From positions 1 through 61,012 of the forward strand of contig JAAWQM010000011.1 of NCBI GenBank assembly GCA_022800525.1: a stretch of 61,012 nucleotides of DNA. The letters run 5' to 3'. Position 1 is the stretch's first letter, and each line of letters opens with the position of its first letter. Below, in pieces: positions 25,832 to 34,651 of this stretch. The notes beneath the pieces were generated by a model that ran no database searches, had not been told where the DNA came from, and saw only the letters and a program-made list of their open reading frames with translations. Origin of the DNA: Oscillospiraceae bacterium. Its GTDB lineage: Bacteria > Bacillota > Clostridia > Oscillospirales > Oscillospiraceae. The position numbers and the translations under genes are program-made.

Positions 25832-26982
25832 GCCTTATCCCCTTGATCGAAAAAGTTTTCAATGGCCTGTCTGGACGCCTGGACGCTGCCCTGAACGAAT
25901 TCCGGCTTGCCGCCGCCCCGTCCTTGCAGCGCCCCGTTCATCTCCTTCGCAAAGGACCGCAGATCTCCTCCGGGGAGGCTGACAGCGTACTGGTAACCGC
26001 CGTCCTCTCCGGCGAATACGGCGCAGCGCCCGCCGCATTTCTCCTGGACCAGGCCGCACAGCTTCCGCAGGGAGTCGGCTGTCATCGGACTTTGTATGAG
26101 AAGGACGCTGCCTTTTCCGGCGTATTCCTCCGCGAGGCGGGCAAAATCCCGCTCCTCCAGCTCCGTGACGCGGCCCCGCAGGGCGTAAAGCTCCTTTTGC
26201 AGGCGTTCTACCGCTGACGCGGTCGCATCCGGCTTGGCGGAAAGAAGCTGGGAAACCTTTGTGTTCTGTGCGGCTACGGTGTTCATCCACCCCAGAGCAC
26301 GGGCGCCGGCAGCCATCTCAATGCGCACGCCGTCCCTAAACTTCTGACAGGAGATCAGCTTGACGATACCCACCTGACCGCTGGAGCGCATATGCGTCCC
26401 GCAGCAGGCGCAGCAGTCCGCGCCGGGCCAGGAGACAATGCGCACCTGTCCCGTCAGGGCTTTTTTACTGCGGTACTCAAGATTCTCCAGCTCTGTGGAA
26501 GACGGATAGCCAATTTGAATGGGATGGTCCTCCCAGATATACTGATTCGCCAGCTTTTCCACTTTTTCAGCATCCTCTGTGGATAACTCCGCATTGAAGT
26601 CGATTGTGACCAGCTCGTGGCCGATATGGAAGCCTACGTTGTCGCAGTGGAACATCCCGCAGAGGATGCCGCTAACAATATGCTCTCCACTGTGCTGCTG
26701 CATGAAGTCGAAGCGGCGGGCAAAGTCGATTGTTCCCTCTACAGTTTCTCCAACGGGGAGGGGGTTATCACAGAAATGAATGATTTCGCCGTCCTTTTCC
26801 CGTGTGTCTGTGACAGCCGCGCCGCCCAGAGCGCCGTGGTCGGCTGGCTGGCCTCCGCCTTCGGGGTAGAAGGCGGTACGGTCCAGAGTCACTGCCCAGG
26901 CAGTTTTCTCCTGGATGCAGGAGGTGACCACAGCGGTGAAGGTCTGGGTGAAGGAGTCGTTATAATATAATTTTTCTGTCAT
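25828..26982 (-). CDS. Alanyl-tRNA editing protein, AlaX-L type
   Basis: A 384-residue free-standing homologue of the AlaRS editing and C-terminal domains, which hydrolyses mischarged Ser-tRNA(Ala) or Gly-tRNA(Ala). The N-terminal part has FYPEGGGQPADHG; zinc ligands are His97 and His101 (HSGEH) and Cys193 and His197 (CCGTH). A coiled segment and a DHHA1-like C-terminal domain with GGRCAVFAGEDGG and GRGGGKPEFVQG follow. It heads an overlapping operon with lrgA and lrgB, an unusual pairing. Confidence 0.92.
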   Translation of the reverse strand: MTEKLYYNDSFTQTFTAVVTSCIQEKTAWAVTLDRTAFYPEGGGQPADHGALGGAAVTDTREKDGEIIHFCDNPLPVGETVEGTIDFARRFDFMQQHSGEHIVSGILCGMFHCDNVGFHIGHELVTIDFNAELSTEDAEKVEKLANQYIWEDHPIQIGYPSSTELENLEYRSKKALTGQVRIVSWPGADCCACCGTHMRSSGQVGIVKLISCQKFRDGVRIEMAAGARALGWMNTVAAQNTKVSQLLSAKPDATASAVERLQKELYALRGRVTELEERDFARLAEEYAGKGSVLLIQSPMTADSLRKLCGLVQEKCGGRCAVFAGEDGGYQYAVSLPGGDLRSFAKEMNGALQGRGGGKPEFVQGSVQASRQAIENFFDQGDKA

Positions 26983-27001
26983 CGGACGGATTGTCCTTTC
27001 T

Positions 27002-28249
27002 TCATTTAATCAGTCCCAGATCGTACTTCCAGCCCAGGACACGGCGGACGGCGGAATCGATGATGGTTTCTTCAATCAAACCCGCTTGTACAGCTTCAAT
27101 CACAAGGGGAATCTGCGTCTGAAAGTCTGTTGTGACGATCATGTCGTTGCCAGCCAGCGCCGCCAGGACGGCTACGGAACCGTCCTTTGCGTAAGCCTCC
27201 ACCGCGTCCATAGCAAGGTCGTCGGTGAGGATTACGCCCTCAAAGCCCAGATCTTCCCGCAGGACACGGTGAACCTCATAGGACAGGGACGCAGGGAGGC
27301 TTTCATCCATGCATTTGACAATGTTGTGGCTGACCAGGACGGACCCGGCCCCAGCTTTGATGCCTGCCTGGAAGGGGAGGAAGTCCGCCGCTGTAAACTG
27401 GTCATAGGTGCGCTCGTCGATGGCGATACCGGTGTGCGTGTCCACGTTATTGCCATAGCCGGGGAAATGCTTGAGGACGGAGCCGATCTTATATGCGGTC
27501 TCGCCGTCGCTGACGGAGACGTTTCCGGCTGCGGTTACAACGGTTTCGACGAATTCCGCTGTAGCTTGGGCGTCCTGGCCGAAGGAGCGGGCATGGATGA
27601 AGTCCGCCGGGTCGGTGGATACGTCCGCGACAGGGGCGTAATTGACGTTGATACCGCAGCGGAGCAGACCTCTGTATTTGTCAACTGCGTCCCGTTCAAC
27701 AGCCTCCAGTCCGCCCGACGCAAAGACTTCCTGGGGGGACTTGAACTTTTCCGGAAAGAGATTGGGGTTGCGGCTGGCGCGGGCGACGGTGCCGCCCTCC
27801 TCGTCCACGCCGATGAAAAGGGGAATGGTGGAATTGCTCTGGTATGCGGCGATTTTATTGGTGAAGGCTTCGGCCGTCAGCCAGTTTCCGGCCAGATCTT
27901 TGAAGTCCTGGAGGAACAGAAGGTATCCGCCCAGGTGATATTCTGAGATCTTCTCCTCTGCGTTGATGTTTGGACAGCGGACGAAGAACATCTGACCCAC
28001 CTTTTCTTCCAGGGTCATGGTGGAGAGGACCGTCTCGACCGCCTGCGACCTGGGGTCCGGTTCGGGTTCTGGCAGCGGTTCTGGATTGATTACGGTTTCG
28101 CTGTCCTCCTGGGCGGGCGGATTTTCTGAGACTGCCGGCGGAATGGCGGCGGCAGGGGGAGAATTCGTCTCCGGGGGCTTCTCCTGCTGTGCGCAGGCGC
28201 ACAACAGGAGAAGAAAAAACAATACTAATTGTATAAATTTTAATTTCAT
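27002..28249 (-). CDS. Glycoside hydrolase family 3 lipoprotein (NagZ-like)
   Basis: A 415-residue secreted protein. A signal peptide with a CAC lipobox near residues 17-19 is followed by a proline/glutamate-rich linker to about 65, then a GH3 barrel with VGQMFFVRCPN, GVDEEGG (substrate region), KHFPGYGNNVDTH (NagZ-type motif with catalytic His/Asp pair) and the late VILTDDLAMDAV carrying the likely nucleophile Asp. It is predicted to release N-acetylglucosamine from peptidoglycan outside the cell. It lies downstream of aspS but its promoter is not clear. Confidence 0.88.
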   Translation of the reverse strand: MKLKFIQLVLFFLLLLCACAQQEKPPETNSPPAAAIPPAVSENPPAQEDSETVINPEPLPEPEPDPRSQAVETVLSTMTLEEKVGQMFFVRCPNINAEEKISEYHLGGYLLFLQDFKDLAGNWLTAEAFTNKIAAYQSNSTIPLFIGVDEEGGTVARASRNPNLFPEKFKSPQEVFASGGLEAVERDAVDKYRGLLRCGINVNYAPVADVSTDPADFIHARSFGQDAQATAEFVETVVTAAGNVSVSDGETAYKIGSVLKHFPGYGNNVDTHTGIAIDERTYDQFTAADFLPFQAGIKAGAGSVLVSHNIVKCMDESLPASLSYEVHRVLREDLGFEGVILTDDLAMDAVEAYAKDGSVAVLAALAGNDMIVTTDFQTQIPLVIEAVQAGLIEETIIDSAVRRVLGWKYDLGLIK

Positions 28250-28301
28250 ATCAGTAGATACCAGCTATGTCAGTGCGCTGGTAGTTATCATATGGGCGGC
28301 T

Positions 28302-30080
28302 TCAGTTCTCCTCGACTGCTGTAATGGCGATGTGCAGTTCGTCAAGCTGCTTCTGCTCGACTGTAGAGGGGGCGTCCATCATGAGGTCCTGGGCGTTCTT
28401 GTTCATGGGGAAGGGGATGATTTCACGGATGGATTCTTCGCCTGCCAGGAGCATGACGATGCGGTCTACGCCGGGCGCGATGCCGGCGTGGGGCGGCGCG
28501 CCGTAGCAGAAGGCGTTATACATGGCTGGGAATTTGGCTTTCACATCTTCTTCGCCCAGGCGGACCAGATGGAACGCCTTTATCATGATTTCAGGGTCAT
28601 GGTTGCGGACCGCGCCGGAGCTGAGCTCCACGCCGTTGCACACCAAGTCGTACTGGAACGCTGTGATGGTCAGCGGGTCAACCTCGCCCTTGATTGCCTT
28701 GTCCAGGATGGCAGCGCCGCCGTCAGGCATGGAAAACGGATTGTGACAGAATTCCAGCTCGCCGCTCTCATCGCCAATCTCGTACATGGGGAAGTCCACA
28801 ATCCAGCAGAATTCGTATTTATCCTTGTCCATGTGGTTGGGGCACAGGGCGCCCAGCTTGCTGCGGAGTACGCCAGCCGTCTTCTGCGCCGCGCTCTTTT
28901 TGCCTGCGGTGAGGCCGACAAAGCTGTTGGGCTTCAAGTCAAGCTTTGCAATCACTTCGTCCTTGCATTCGGCCAGGAACTTCGAAATGCCGCCGGTCAG
29001 CTCTCCCTTGTCGTCCAGGCGGAACCAATAGGCTTTGTTGCCTGCCTGCACCTCTACATCTGCGCAGAGCTGGTCAATCTGCTTGCGGGTGGCGGTGAAA
29101 CCGGAGACTGCGATGGCTTTGACCGTGTTTCCCTCAAAGGGGCCAAAGCCGCAGTTCGACAGAAGCTCGGTCGCGTCGGTGACGGTCAGGTCAATGCGCA
29201 GGTCAGGCTTGTCGGAACCGTAGGTCTCCATGGCCTCGTTGAAGCCAATGCGCTTGAAGGGCGTGGCGGGGACGGTGTCGTACAGGCCGTATTTAGCGAA
29301 AATGGGCGGGAAAACATCCTCAATTACGGCAAACACGTCGTCCTGTGTGGCGAAGCTCATTTCCATATCCAGCTGGTAGAACTCACCGGGGGAGCGGTCG
29401 CCGCGGGCGTCCTCATCGCGGAAGCAGGGCGCAATCTGGAAATACCGGTCAAAGCCGGAGGTCATCAATAGCTGCTTGAACTGCTGGGGGGCCTGGGGGA
29501 GGGCGTAGAATTTGCCGGGATGTTTCCGGGCGGGGACCAGATAGTCACGCGCGCCCTCGGGGGAGGAGGCCGTCAGAATGGGCGTGGTGATCTCCAGGAA
29601 GTCGTGGTCCATCATGGCGGCGCGGATGGCGGAGACCACCTTGCAGCGCAGGACGATATTTTTCTTGACCTCCGGGTTGCGCAGGTCCAGATAGCGGTAT
29701 TTCAGGCGCAGGGTCTCGTCAGCTTCGCGGCTGTGGTTGATCTGGAAGGGCAGTTCGTTATATTGACATTTGCCCAGGACTTCAATTTTCTCGGGGACCA
29801 CCTCCACGTCTCCAGTGGGTAGGGTCGGGTTTTTGCTGCTGCGCTCCCGGACTGTGCCCTCTACGGAGATGGTGGTTTCCTTGTTCAGGCTGTGGATAAT
29901 GTTCATCATCTCTTCGGTTTCCACTACCACCTGGGTGGTGCCATAGAAATCCCGGAGGATCACAAACGCGAAGTTCTGTCCGACCTCACGGACATTCTCC
30001 ATCCAGCCGGAAAGCTTGACTTTCTGGCCTGCGTGCTCCAGGCGGAGCTCATTACAGGTATGTGTGCGGTTCTGTGTCAT
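28302..30080 (-). CDS. aspS: Aspartyl-tRNA synthetase
   Basis: A 592-residue class IIb synthetase: N-terminal OB-fold anticodon domain (residues 1-110), motif 2 with PCFRDEDARGDRSPGEFYQLDMEMSF spread over about 215-240, a bacterial GAD insertion domain (about 300-420), and motif 3 GIAPGVDRIVMLL near the end. Length is typical of bacterial AspRS. It is second in the hisS-aspS operon controlled by the T-box upstream. Confidence 0.98.
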   Translation of the reverse strand: MTQNRTHTCNELRLEHAGQKVKLSGWMENVREVGQNFAFVILRDFYGTTQVVVETEEMMNIIHSLNKETTISVEGTVRERSSKNPTLPTGDVEVVPEKIEVLGKCQYNELPFQINHSREADETLRLKYRYLDLRNPEVKKNIVLRCKVVSAIRAAMMDHDFLEITTPILTASSPEGARDYLVPARKHPGKFYALPQAPQQFKQLLMTSGFDRYFQIAPCFRDEDARGDRSPGEFYQLDMEMSFATQDDVFAVIEDVFPPIFAKYGLYDTVPATPFKRIGFNEAMETYGSDKPDLRIDLTVTDATELLSNCGFGPFEGNTVKAIAVSGFTATRKQIDQLCADVEVQAGNKAYWFRLDDKGELTGGISKFLAECKDEVIAKLDLKPNSFVGLTAGKKSAAQKTAGVLRSKLGALCPNHMDKDKYEFCWIVDFPMYEIGDESGELEFCHNPFSMPDGGAAILDKAIKGEVDPLTITAFQYDLVCNGVELSSGAVRNHDPEIMIKAFHLVRLGEEDVKAKFPAMYNAFCYGAPPHAGIAPGVDRIVMLLAGEESIREIIPFPMNKNAQDLMMDAPSTVEQKQLDELHIAITAVEEN

Positions 30081-30174
30081 ATTGCTGCCTCTTTTCTATT
30101 ATTATTTGTATAATTTATACTTGCTATTATATTTTATAATCAACACAAACCTTTTCGTCTATGCGAAGGAACGG

Positions 30175-31527
30175 TTATTCCAGTATCACAGCGCCATTCC
30201 CTTTGGTCTCCAGTCCCTTCCGGACCCGGTCCAGAGTGTCCTCAAAGCTCAGGTTCGTCTGTTCGCCGGAGGCCATTTCCTTGCAGGATATTACGCTGTC
30301 CTTGATTTCATCCTCGCCTAAGAATATCACATAGGGAACGCCGGTTTTATCCGCGTAGTTCATTTTGGCCTTGAACTTCTTCTGTTCACTGTAGAGCTGC
30401 ACGCGGATTCCCGCGTTGCGGAATCTGGTTGCCAGCTCCACAGCGGGGGAGAGATCCTCCGTCATTGGCAGGATCAGCACGTCAGCCGGGGCGGTATTGC
30501 GGTTTTGATTGAGCATGTTCTGCTCGTTCAGGACATAGAACAGCCGGGTCAGACCAATAGAAATTCCTACGCCAGGAAGTATTTTGTCTGTATAATATTC
30601 CGATAAGTTGTCATAACGTCCGCCGGAGCAGATAGAGCCGATTTCCAGGTGTTCCAACATGAATGTTTCATATACAGTACCCGTGTAGTAGTCCAGTCCG
30701 CGGGCAATGGTAAGGTCAACAGCAAAATTTTCCTCCGGGACGCCGAAAGCGCTCAGGTATTTTGCCACCGTGCCAAGTTCATCCAGGCCCTGGTCAAAAA
30801 GCTCGCTTTTACCACGGTAAGCCTCCAGGGCCTCAAGTACCTGGGTGTTGCTGCCTTTGATGGAAATGAATTTCAGGACGGCGTCCGCGTTTTCCTCACT
30901 GACGCTGAGGTCGTCCATGAGGATGGTCTTCACCTTTTCAGGGCCAATTTTCTCCAGCTTGTCCACGGTGCGCATGACATCGCCGGACTGCTCCTGGAGG
31001 CCAAGCATTGCATAGAAGCCGTTGAGGACCTTTCGGTTGTTGACCTTGATCTGGAACTTCCTCAGACCCAGCTTGGAAAAGGTCTGGTAAATGATGGCAG
31101 GAATTTCCGCCTCGTTGGTAATGTCTAGCTTGCCGTCGCCGATTACGTCGATGTCCGCCTGATAGAACTCCCGGAAACGGCCTCGTTGGGCGCGTTCGCC
31201 CCGGTAGACCTTGCCAATCTGATAGCGGCGGAAAGGGAAGGCCAGCTCGTTATAGTGCAGGGCCACATATTTTGCCAGGGGAACGGTGAGGTCAAAGCGG
31301 AGGCTCAGGTCGCTGTCGCCCTTGGTGAAACGGTAGATCTGTTTTTCCGTCTCGCCGCCACCCTTGGCAAGCAGGACTTCACTTGCTTCGATGATGGGCG
31401 TGTCCAGGGGCGTGAAGCCGTAGAGGGAGTAGATCTCCCGCAGGGTGGACATGATGGATTCCATCAGAACCTGCTGGCGCGGCAGCAGCTCCATGAATCC
31501 GGACAGAGTTCTCGGTTGTACGTTCAT
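30175..31527 (-). CDS. hisS: Histidyl-tRNA synthetase
   Basis: A 450-residue class II synthetase with the HisA-type motifs VRFDLTVPLAKYVA-like segment (here LRFDLTVPLAKYVA), the motif 2 arginine in FREFYQADIDVIG, the HisRS signature LTIARGLDYYTGTVYE, and motif 3 GVGISIGLTRL, followed by the anticodon domain. The ATG at 31527 has AAAGGAG upstream; a longer frame to 31665 crosses repeat sequence and is not real. It is the first gene after the T-box leader. Confidence 0.97.
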   Translation of the reverse strand: MNVQPRTLSGFMELLPRQQVLMESIMSTLREIYSLYGFTPLDTPIIEASEVLLAKGGGETEKQIYRFTKGDSDLSLRFDLTVPLAKYVALHYNELAFPFRRYQIGKVYRGERAQRGRFREFYQADIDVIGDGKLDITNEAEIPAIIYQTFSKLGLRKFQIKVNNRKVLNGFYAMLGLQEQSGDVMRTVDKLEKIGPEKVKTILMDDLSVSEENADAVLKFISIKGSNTQVLEALEAYRGKSELFDQGLDELGTVAKYLSAFGVPEENFAVDLTIARGLDYYTGTVYETFMLEHLEIGSICSGGRYDNLSEYYTDKILPGVGISIGLTRLFYVLNEQNMLNQNRNTAPADVLILPMTEDLSPAVELATRFRNAGIRVQLYSEQKKFKAKMNYADKTGVPYVIFLGEDEIKDSVISCKEMASGEQTNLSFEDTLDRVRKGLETKGNGAVILE

Positions 31528-31635
31528 TTGTAGTTTCTCCTTTGTTTGGCCCCTCTGGAGAGGGAATTTCAGAGTATGGCTTGTTGGGGCAGCGTATGGG
31601 TGGTGGTTTGCCGGTTTTTTGCATCTGCCCTTTGG

Positions 31636-31666
31636 CTTGCGGGCGCACAATGTACGCCCCTGCAAG
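31636..31666. repeat. GCGGGCGCACA palindromic unit in the hisS leader
   Basis: CTTGCGGGCG and CGCCCCTGCAAG form an imperfect inverted repeat around CACAATGTA. The same unit occurs near 13114-13140 and 57568-57598. It lies between the T-box terminator and hisS, so it would be transcribed in the hisS leader. Confidence 0.6.
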
Positions 31667-31675
31667 GGGATTGGG

Positions 31676-31791
31676 CTATTTATTGAGTTTCTGCTTTTCT
31701 GTGCGGCCTGTCATATAGTCCATGGATACCTCGAAGTAGTCAGCCAACGCCACCAGGTCCTTCATTTCAGGACAGGCACGGATTTTTCCAC
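31676..31791 (-). pseudogene. Fragment of a Cro/CI-type HTH regulator
   Basis: On the minus strand an open stretch ends in K-D-L-V-A-L-A-D-Y-F-E-V-S-M-D-Y-M-T-G-R-T, the C-terminal half of a typical XRE-family helix-turn-helix domain, followed by E-K-Q-K-L-N-K and TAG. The N-terminal half, including the recognition helix, and any ribosome site are missing; a stop closes the frame upstream. It is a remnant lying between the T-box and hisS. Confidence 0.65.
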
Positions 31792-31864
31792 AAAATCAGT
31801 GCGATATGTGGATATTACTTCCGATCTTTCGGTTTGGAAGGAATAATCTGTCAGGATAAAATAA

Positions 31865-32113
31865 ATGCTCCCGTCCCCGAATCAGCGGGACGAGAGCATG
31901 ACTAACCCTCGTGGTGCCACCCACATTCAACACAGCCGCACGGCTGAGTCCTTTCTACCCCTTTTCCGGCGCGGCGGGATTGGCCGCAGGCGTCTCCGCC
32001 TCCGCTCGGGCGCTGTCGTTCCCCTTGTTCTCTCCGTAAGCCGCTTCCAGCCTGTGGCGGCTCTCTCTGTACGGGGCGCATGGGTACTCTGTCGCCTTCT
32101 TCACGGTGCTAAT
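31865..32113 (-). promoter_or_regulatory. T-box riboswitch for hisS-aspS, Asp specifier
   Basis: The minus strand carries the T-box sequence GGGTGGCACCACGAGGG (31904-31922 region) and a strong terminator stem ATGCTC...GAGCAT followed by TTATTTTA (31860-31899). In Stem I an AGUA motif faces GGGGAAC-GAC-A, which places GAC (aspartate) as the specifier codon. Uncharged tRNA(Asp) would therefore allow read-through into hisS and aspS. Specifier assignment was done by hand folding against known T-box architecture. Confidence 0.9.
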
Positions 32114-32120
32114 GGTTGGT

Positions 32121-32148
32121 ATTATATCAGGTTTAATGGGAAATGCAA
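32121..32148 (-). promoter_or_regulatory. Promoter of the T-box transcript
   Basis: On the minus strand TTGCAT (32143-32148), a 16-nt spacer and perfect TATAAT (32121-32126) would start the leader near 32114. Confidence 0.75.
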
Positions 32149-32246
32149 GGGGAATTTTTAAAGTGGCAGGGAAATCAATTTTCAGAAGAACGATTTCCCA
32201 ACCCCCTACACGAACTCTGCGTTTTGAGGCTGCTTGCGGTCATGAA

Positions 32247-32663
32247 TCACTGCCGGTTATACTTCTGCTTGGGATTTACGATGTTCCGCCAATCCAGGTC
32301 GCCGCGATCCATGCCAAGCACCAGCATTTCCGCTGTCGCCACGTTGGACGCAAAAGGAATGTTGTTCTGGTCGCACAGGCGGGAGATGTATAGGAGCTCC
32401 TTCTCCATGGAGGAGTCGTTGGGATCCACGAAAAACAGCACCATGTCCATCTCGTTATACGCGATGCGCGCACCGATCTGCTGGCTGCCGCCGTGCTGGC
32501 AGGTCAGGAACCGGTGGACGTGGAGGCCGGTGGCATCCGCTACCATCTGCCCTGTTGTGCTGGTGGCGCATAGGTTGTGTCTGGACAGAATCCCGGCGTA
32601 AGCGGTACAGAACTGAACCATCAGATCTTTCTTGTTATCATGGGACATCAGAGCAATGTACAT
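32247..32663 (-). CDS. Methylglyoxal-synthase-like protein lacking catalytic residues
   Basis: A 138-residue MGS-fold protein similar to MgsA: IALMSHDNKKD at the start, the TSTTGQ phosphate loop near 35-40, and NVATAE near 108. However, the motif GG-D-QQ that holds the catalytic Asp in E. coli and Bacillus MgsA reads GGSQQ here (Ser60), and the usual His in DPL...PH(D/E)PDV is replaced by DPNDSSMEKEL. Synthase activity is therefore doubtful. The ATG at 32663 follows AAAGGAAGG. It lies after minD in the same direction. Confidence 0.8.
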   Translation of the reverse strand: MYIALMSHDNKKDLMVQFCTAYAGILSRHNLCATSTTGQMVADATGLHVHRFLTCQHGGSQQIGARIAYNEMDMVLFFVDPNDSSMEKELLYISRLCDQNNIPFASNVATAEMLVLGMDRGDLDWRNIVNPKQKYNRQ

Positions 32664-32755
32664 GTGTCTTACCTTCCTTTCTCTGTGCCGATAGAAAACA
32701 CCGAACAACCCCACACGTACTGGACGTCCAGTCCTTCCTTCGCTTGTTCAAATAC

Positions 32756-33499
32756 TTATCGAATCTTCATAAGCCGTACCCGCTGGCCGTCAATCCGGCG
32801 GGCAATGTTGCGGTACGCCTTGGCGGAACAGTCGTTGTTGGTTATCAGAAGTGGAATCCCGCGTCCGGCATACAGCGGCATCGTCTCATCCTCGGGGATT
32901 ACGCCCAGCAGGGGGAGACCCGCCTTGTCAATGGCGTCGTCAATGGTCTGATGGAGGGAGTGCAGGAGCTTTTTTCTGCAACGGTTGACAATCAGATGGA
33001 GATGTCCGGCTGGCATGTCGTTCAGCTCCATGACGGTCCGCTGGGCGTCCCGCAGGCTGCTCTCCTCTGTCGTGGTAACGACTACCGCCCGGTCCGCGCT
33101 GGACATGGCCAGATGAAACCCTGCCCCAAGTCCAGCCGGAGCATCCACAATGCAGTAATCAAATTTATTTCGGATTTCCGGAAAGATTGCCCGGAAGCCC
33201 TCCCGGTCCACGTTCAGGGTACCAATCCGGGCAGGCGCGGTCAGAAGATATAGATTTTTTTGCTGAGGATGCTGAACCGCCGCTTCATCCAGGGAACATC
33301 CTCCAGCCATGACGTCGGTAAAATCCATCATGGCCCGGTCTGTCATGGCAAGGGCGATATCCAGGTTTCTCAGCCCCACGTCGCAGTCCAGGCAGAGGGT
33401 TGGATGTCCCAGCTGCGCCAGCGCCATGCCCACATTGGCGGTAAATGAGGTTTTCCCCGTTCCGCCTTTTCCGGATACGACTGCAATGACCTGGCCCAT
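32756..33499 (-). CDS. minD: MinD-family septum-site ATPase
   Basis: A 247-residue deviant Walker-A ATPase (SGKGGTGKT, residues 9-17) with DCDVGLRNLD at 38-47 and DAPAGLGAG near 118-126, both typical of MinD. The C-terminus ends VRLMKIR, a short basic tail that might form a membrane-targeting helix but is less amphipathic than usual. No minC or minE is adjacent; it follows rsmG by 10 bp in an operon with mscL. FlhG-like or orphan MinD roles are alternatives. Confidence 0.85.
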   Translation of the reverse strand: MGQVIAVVSGKGGTGKTSFTANVGMALAQLGHPTLCLDCDVGLRNLDIALAMTDRAMMDFTDVMAGGCSLDEAAVQHPQQKNLYLLTAPARIGTLNVDREGFRAIFPEIRNKFDYCIVDAPAGLGAGFHLAMSSADRAVVVTTTEESSLRDAQRTVMELNDMPAGHLHLIVNRCRKKLLHSLHQTIDDAIDKAGLPLLGVIPEDETMPLYAGRGIPLLITNNDCSAKAYRNIARRIDGQRVRLMKIR

Positions 33500-33509
33500 A
33501 TACTGCCTC

Positions 33510-34223
33510 CTATTTCTGACCGGGAACGCCCAGCGGTGATTTTTTTATCAGCGCAAAGCGTCTGGGGTATTTCTTTGGGGTGGGGGAGACCTTCTGGATG
33601 CATATCACACGGTGGACCACATCTGTTGTTGGGATCGTATAGTCCTTGACCCACTCAAGCCGGCCGCCTAATATCCGGACAGCGGATTCCGCCTGACGGA
33701 TTTCTTCCTCTGTGTGACTGGACTTCATTGCCAGCATCCGCCCGCCAATCCTGACCAGAGGGAGACTCAGCTCACAAAGGACCGGCAAAGCAGCAACGGC
33801 GCGGCTGACTGCGGCGTCAAAGATCTCCCGCCTCGCGACGGCGAATTCCTCCGCGCGGGCGTGGACGCATTCTGTATTGTCCAGCTTCAGCGTCTTACAG
33901 GTCTCTTTCAAAAAGTCCACCCGTTTCCCCAGACTGTCCAGCAGTGTCACACGCAGGGACGGTCTGACAATTGCCAGCGGCATTCCGGGGAACCCAGCGC
34001 CTGTTCCCACGTCTACGATCTGTTCCGCCTCCAGCCCGGCCGCCGGGATCAATGCCAGACTGTCCAGCAGGTGAAGTGCGGCGATGTCTTTTGGCTCTGT
34101 GATGGCGGTCAGGTTCATGACCTGATTCCGCTCCAGCATGAAGGCGGAGAATTGTTCCAGGGCGGGGATGCGGGACTTGTCCAAGCCCAAGGCATCCAGC
34201 CCTTGTACCAGGATATCTCTCAT
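33510..34223 (-). CDS. rsmG: 16S rRNA (guanine-527-N7)-methyltransferase RsmG
   Basis: A 237-residue methyltransferase. The SAM site VDVGTGAGFPGMPLAI is near 70-85, preceded by the conserved N-terminal NLTAI and LHLLDSL segments. It modifies G527 in 16S rRNA. Its start overlaps the end of mscL by 4 bp. Proximity to parAB and the origin matches the ancestral firmicute cluster. Confidence 0.96.
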   Translation of the reverse strand: MRDILVQGLDALGLDKSRIPALEQFSAFMLERNQVMNLTAITEPKDIAALHLLDSLALIPAAGLEAEQIVDVGTGAGFPGMPLAIVRPSLRVTLLDSLGKRVDFLKETCKTLKLDNTECVHARAEEFAVARREIFDAAVSRAVAALPVLCELSLPLVRIGGRMLAMKSSHTEEEIRQAESAVRILGGRLEWVKDYTIPTTDVVHRVICIQKVSPTPKKYPRRFALIKKSPLGVPGQK

Positions 34224-34612
34224 TGCTTCCGGTCTTTCAGAAGGTCGCGGATCTCTGTCAGCAGCTTCTCCTCAGCGGAAGGTTCTGGCGGGGGAGGGGG
34301 GGCTTCCGCTTTCTTCCTGCGGGTAAGGCGGTTGACAGCTTTCACCATGCAGAAAACGATAAAGGCCATAATAATAAAGTTGAGCACGGCCTGTAGAAAG
34401 TTTCCGTAGGTGATCATGGCGCCGTTGGTGTAAAAGTACAGGTCCGCAAAGCTGGCCTCACTGACGAAAATGCCGATGATGGGCATAATAATGTCGTTGA
34501 TGAGCGATGTGGTGATGGAACTGAATGCGCCGCCCACGATAACGCCCACCGCGAGGTCCATCACGTTGCCCCGCATGGCAAATTCTTTGAATTCCTGGAA
34601 AAACTTTTTCAT
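34220..34612 (-). CDS. mscL: Large-conductance mechanosensitive channel
   Basis: A 130-residue MscL with the N-terminal amphipathic helix and first pore helix FAMRGNVMDLAVGVIVGGAFSSI, a periplasmic loop, a second helix VLNFIIMAFIVFCMV, and a C-terminal charged helix ending in the usual EEKLLTEIRDLL. It opens under membrane tension. Confidence 0.97.
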   Translation of the reverse strand: MKKFFQEFKEFAMRGNVMDLAVGVIVGGAFSSITTSLINDIIMPIIGIFVSEASFADLYFYTNGAMITYGNFLQAVLNFIIMAFIVFCMVKAVNRLTRRKKAEAPPPPPEPSAEEKLLTEIRDLLKDRKQ

Positions 34613-34651
34613 CGGTGTATTCCTCCTGTCGCTTGCAGCAGGAGGAGGCGC

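Noticed and set aside
26578-26586. Perfect DnaA box (TGTGGATAA) inside alaX
   Set aside because: It is a single box in coding sequence with no cluster or AT-rich element, so it is not treated as an origin.
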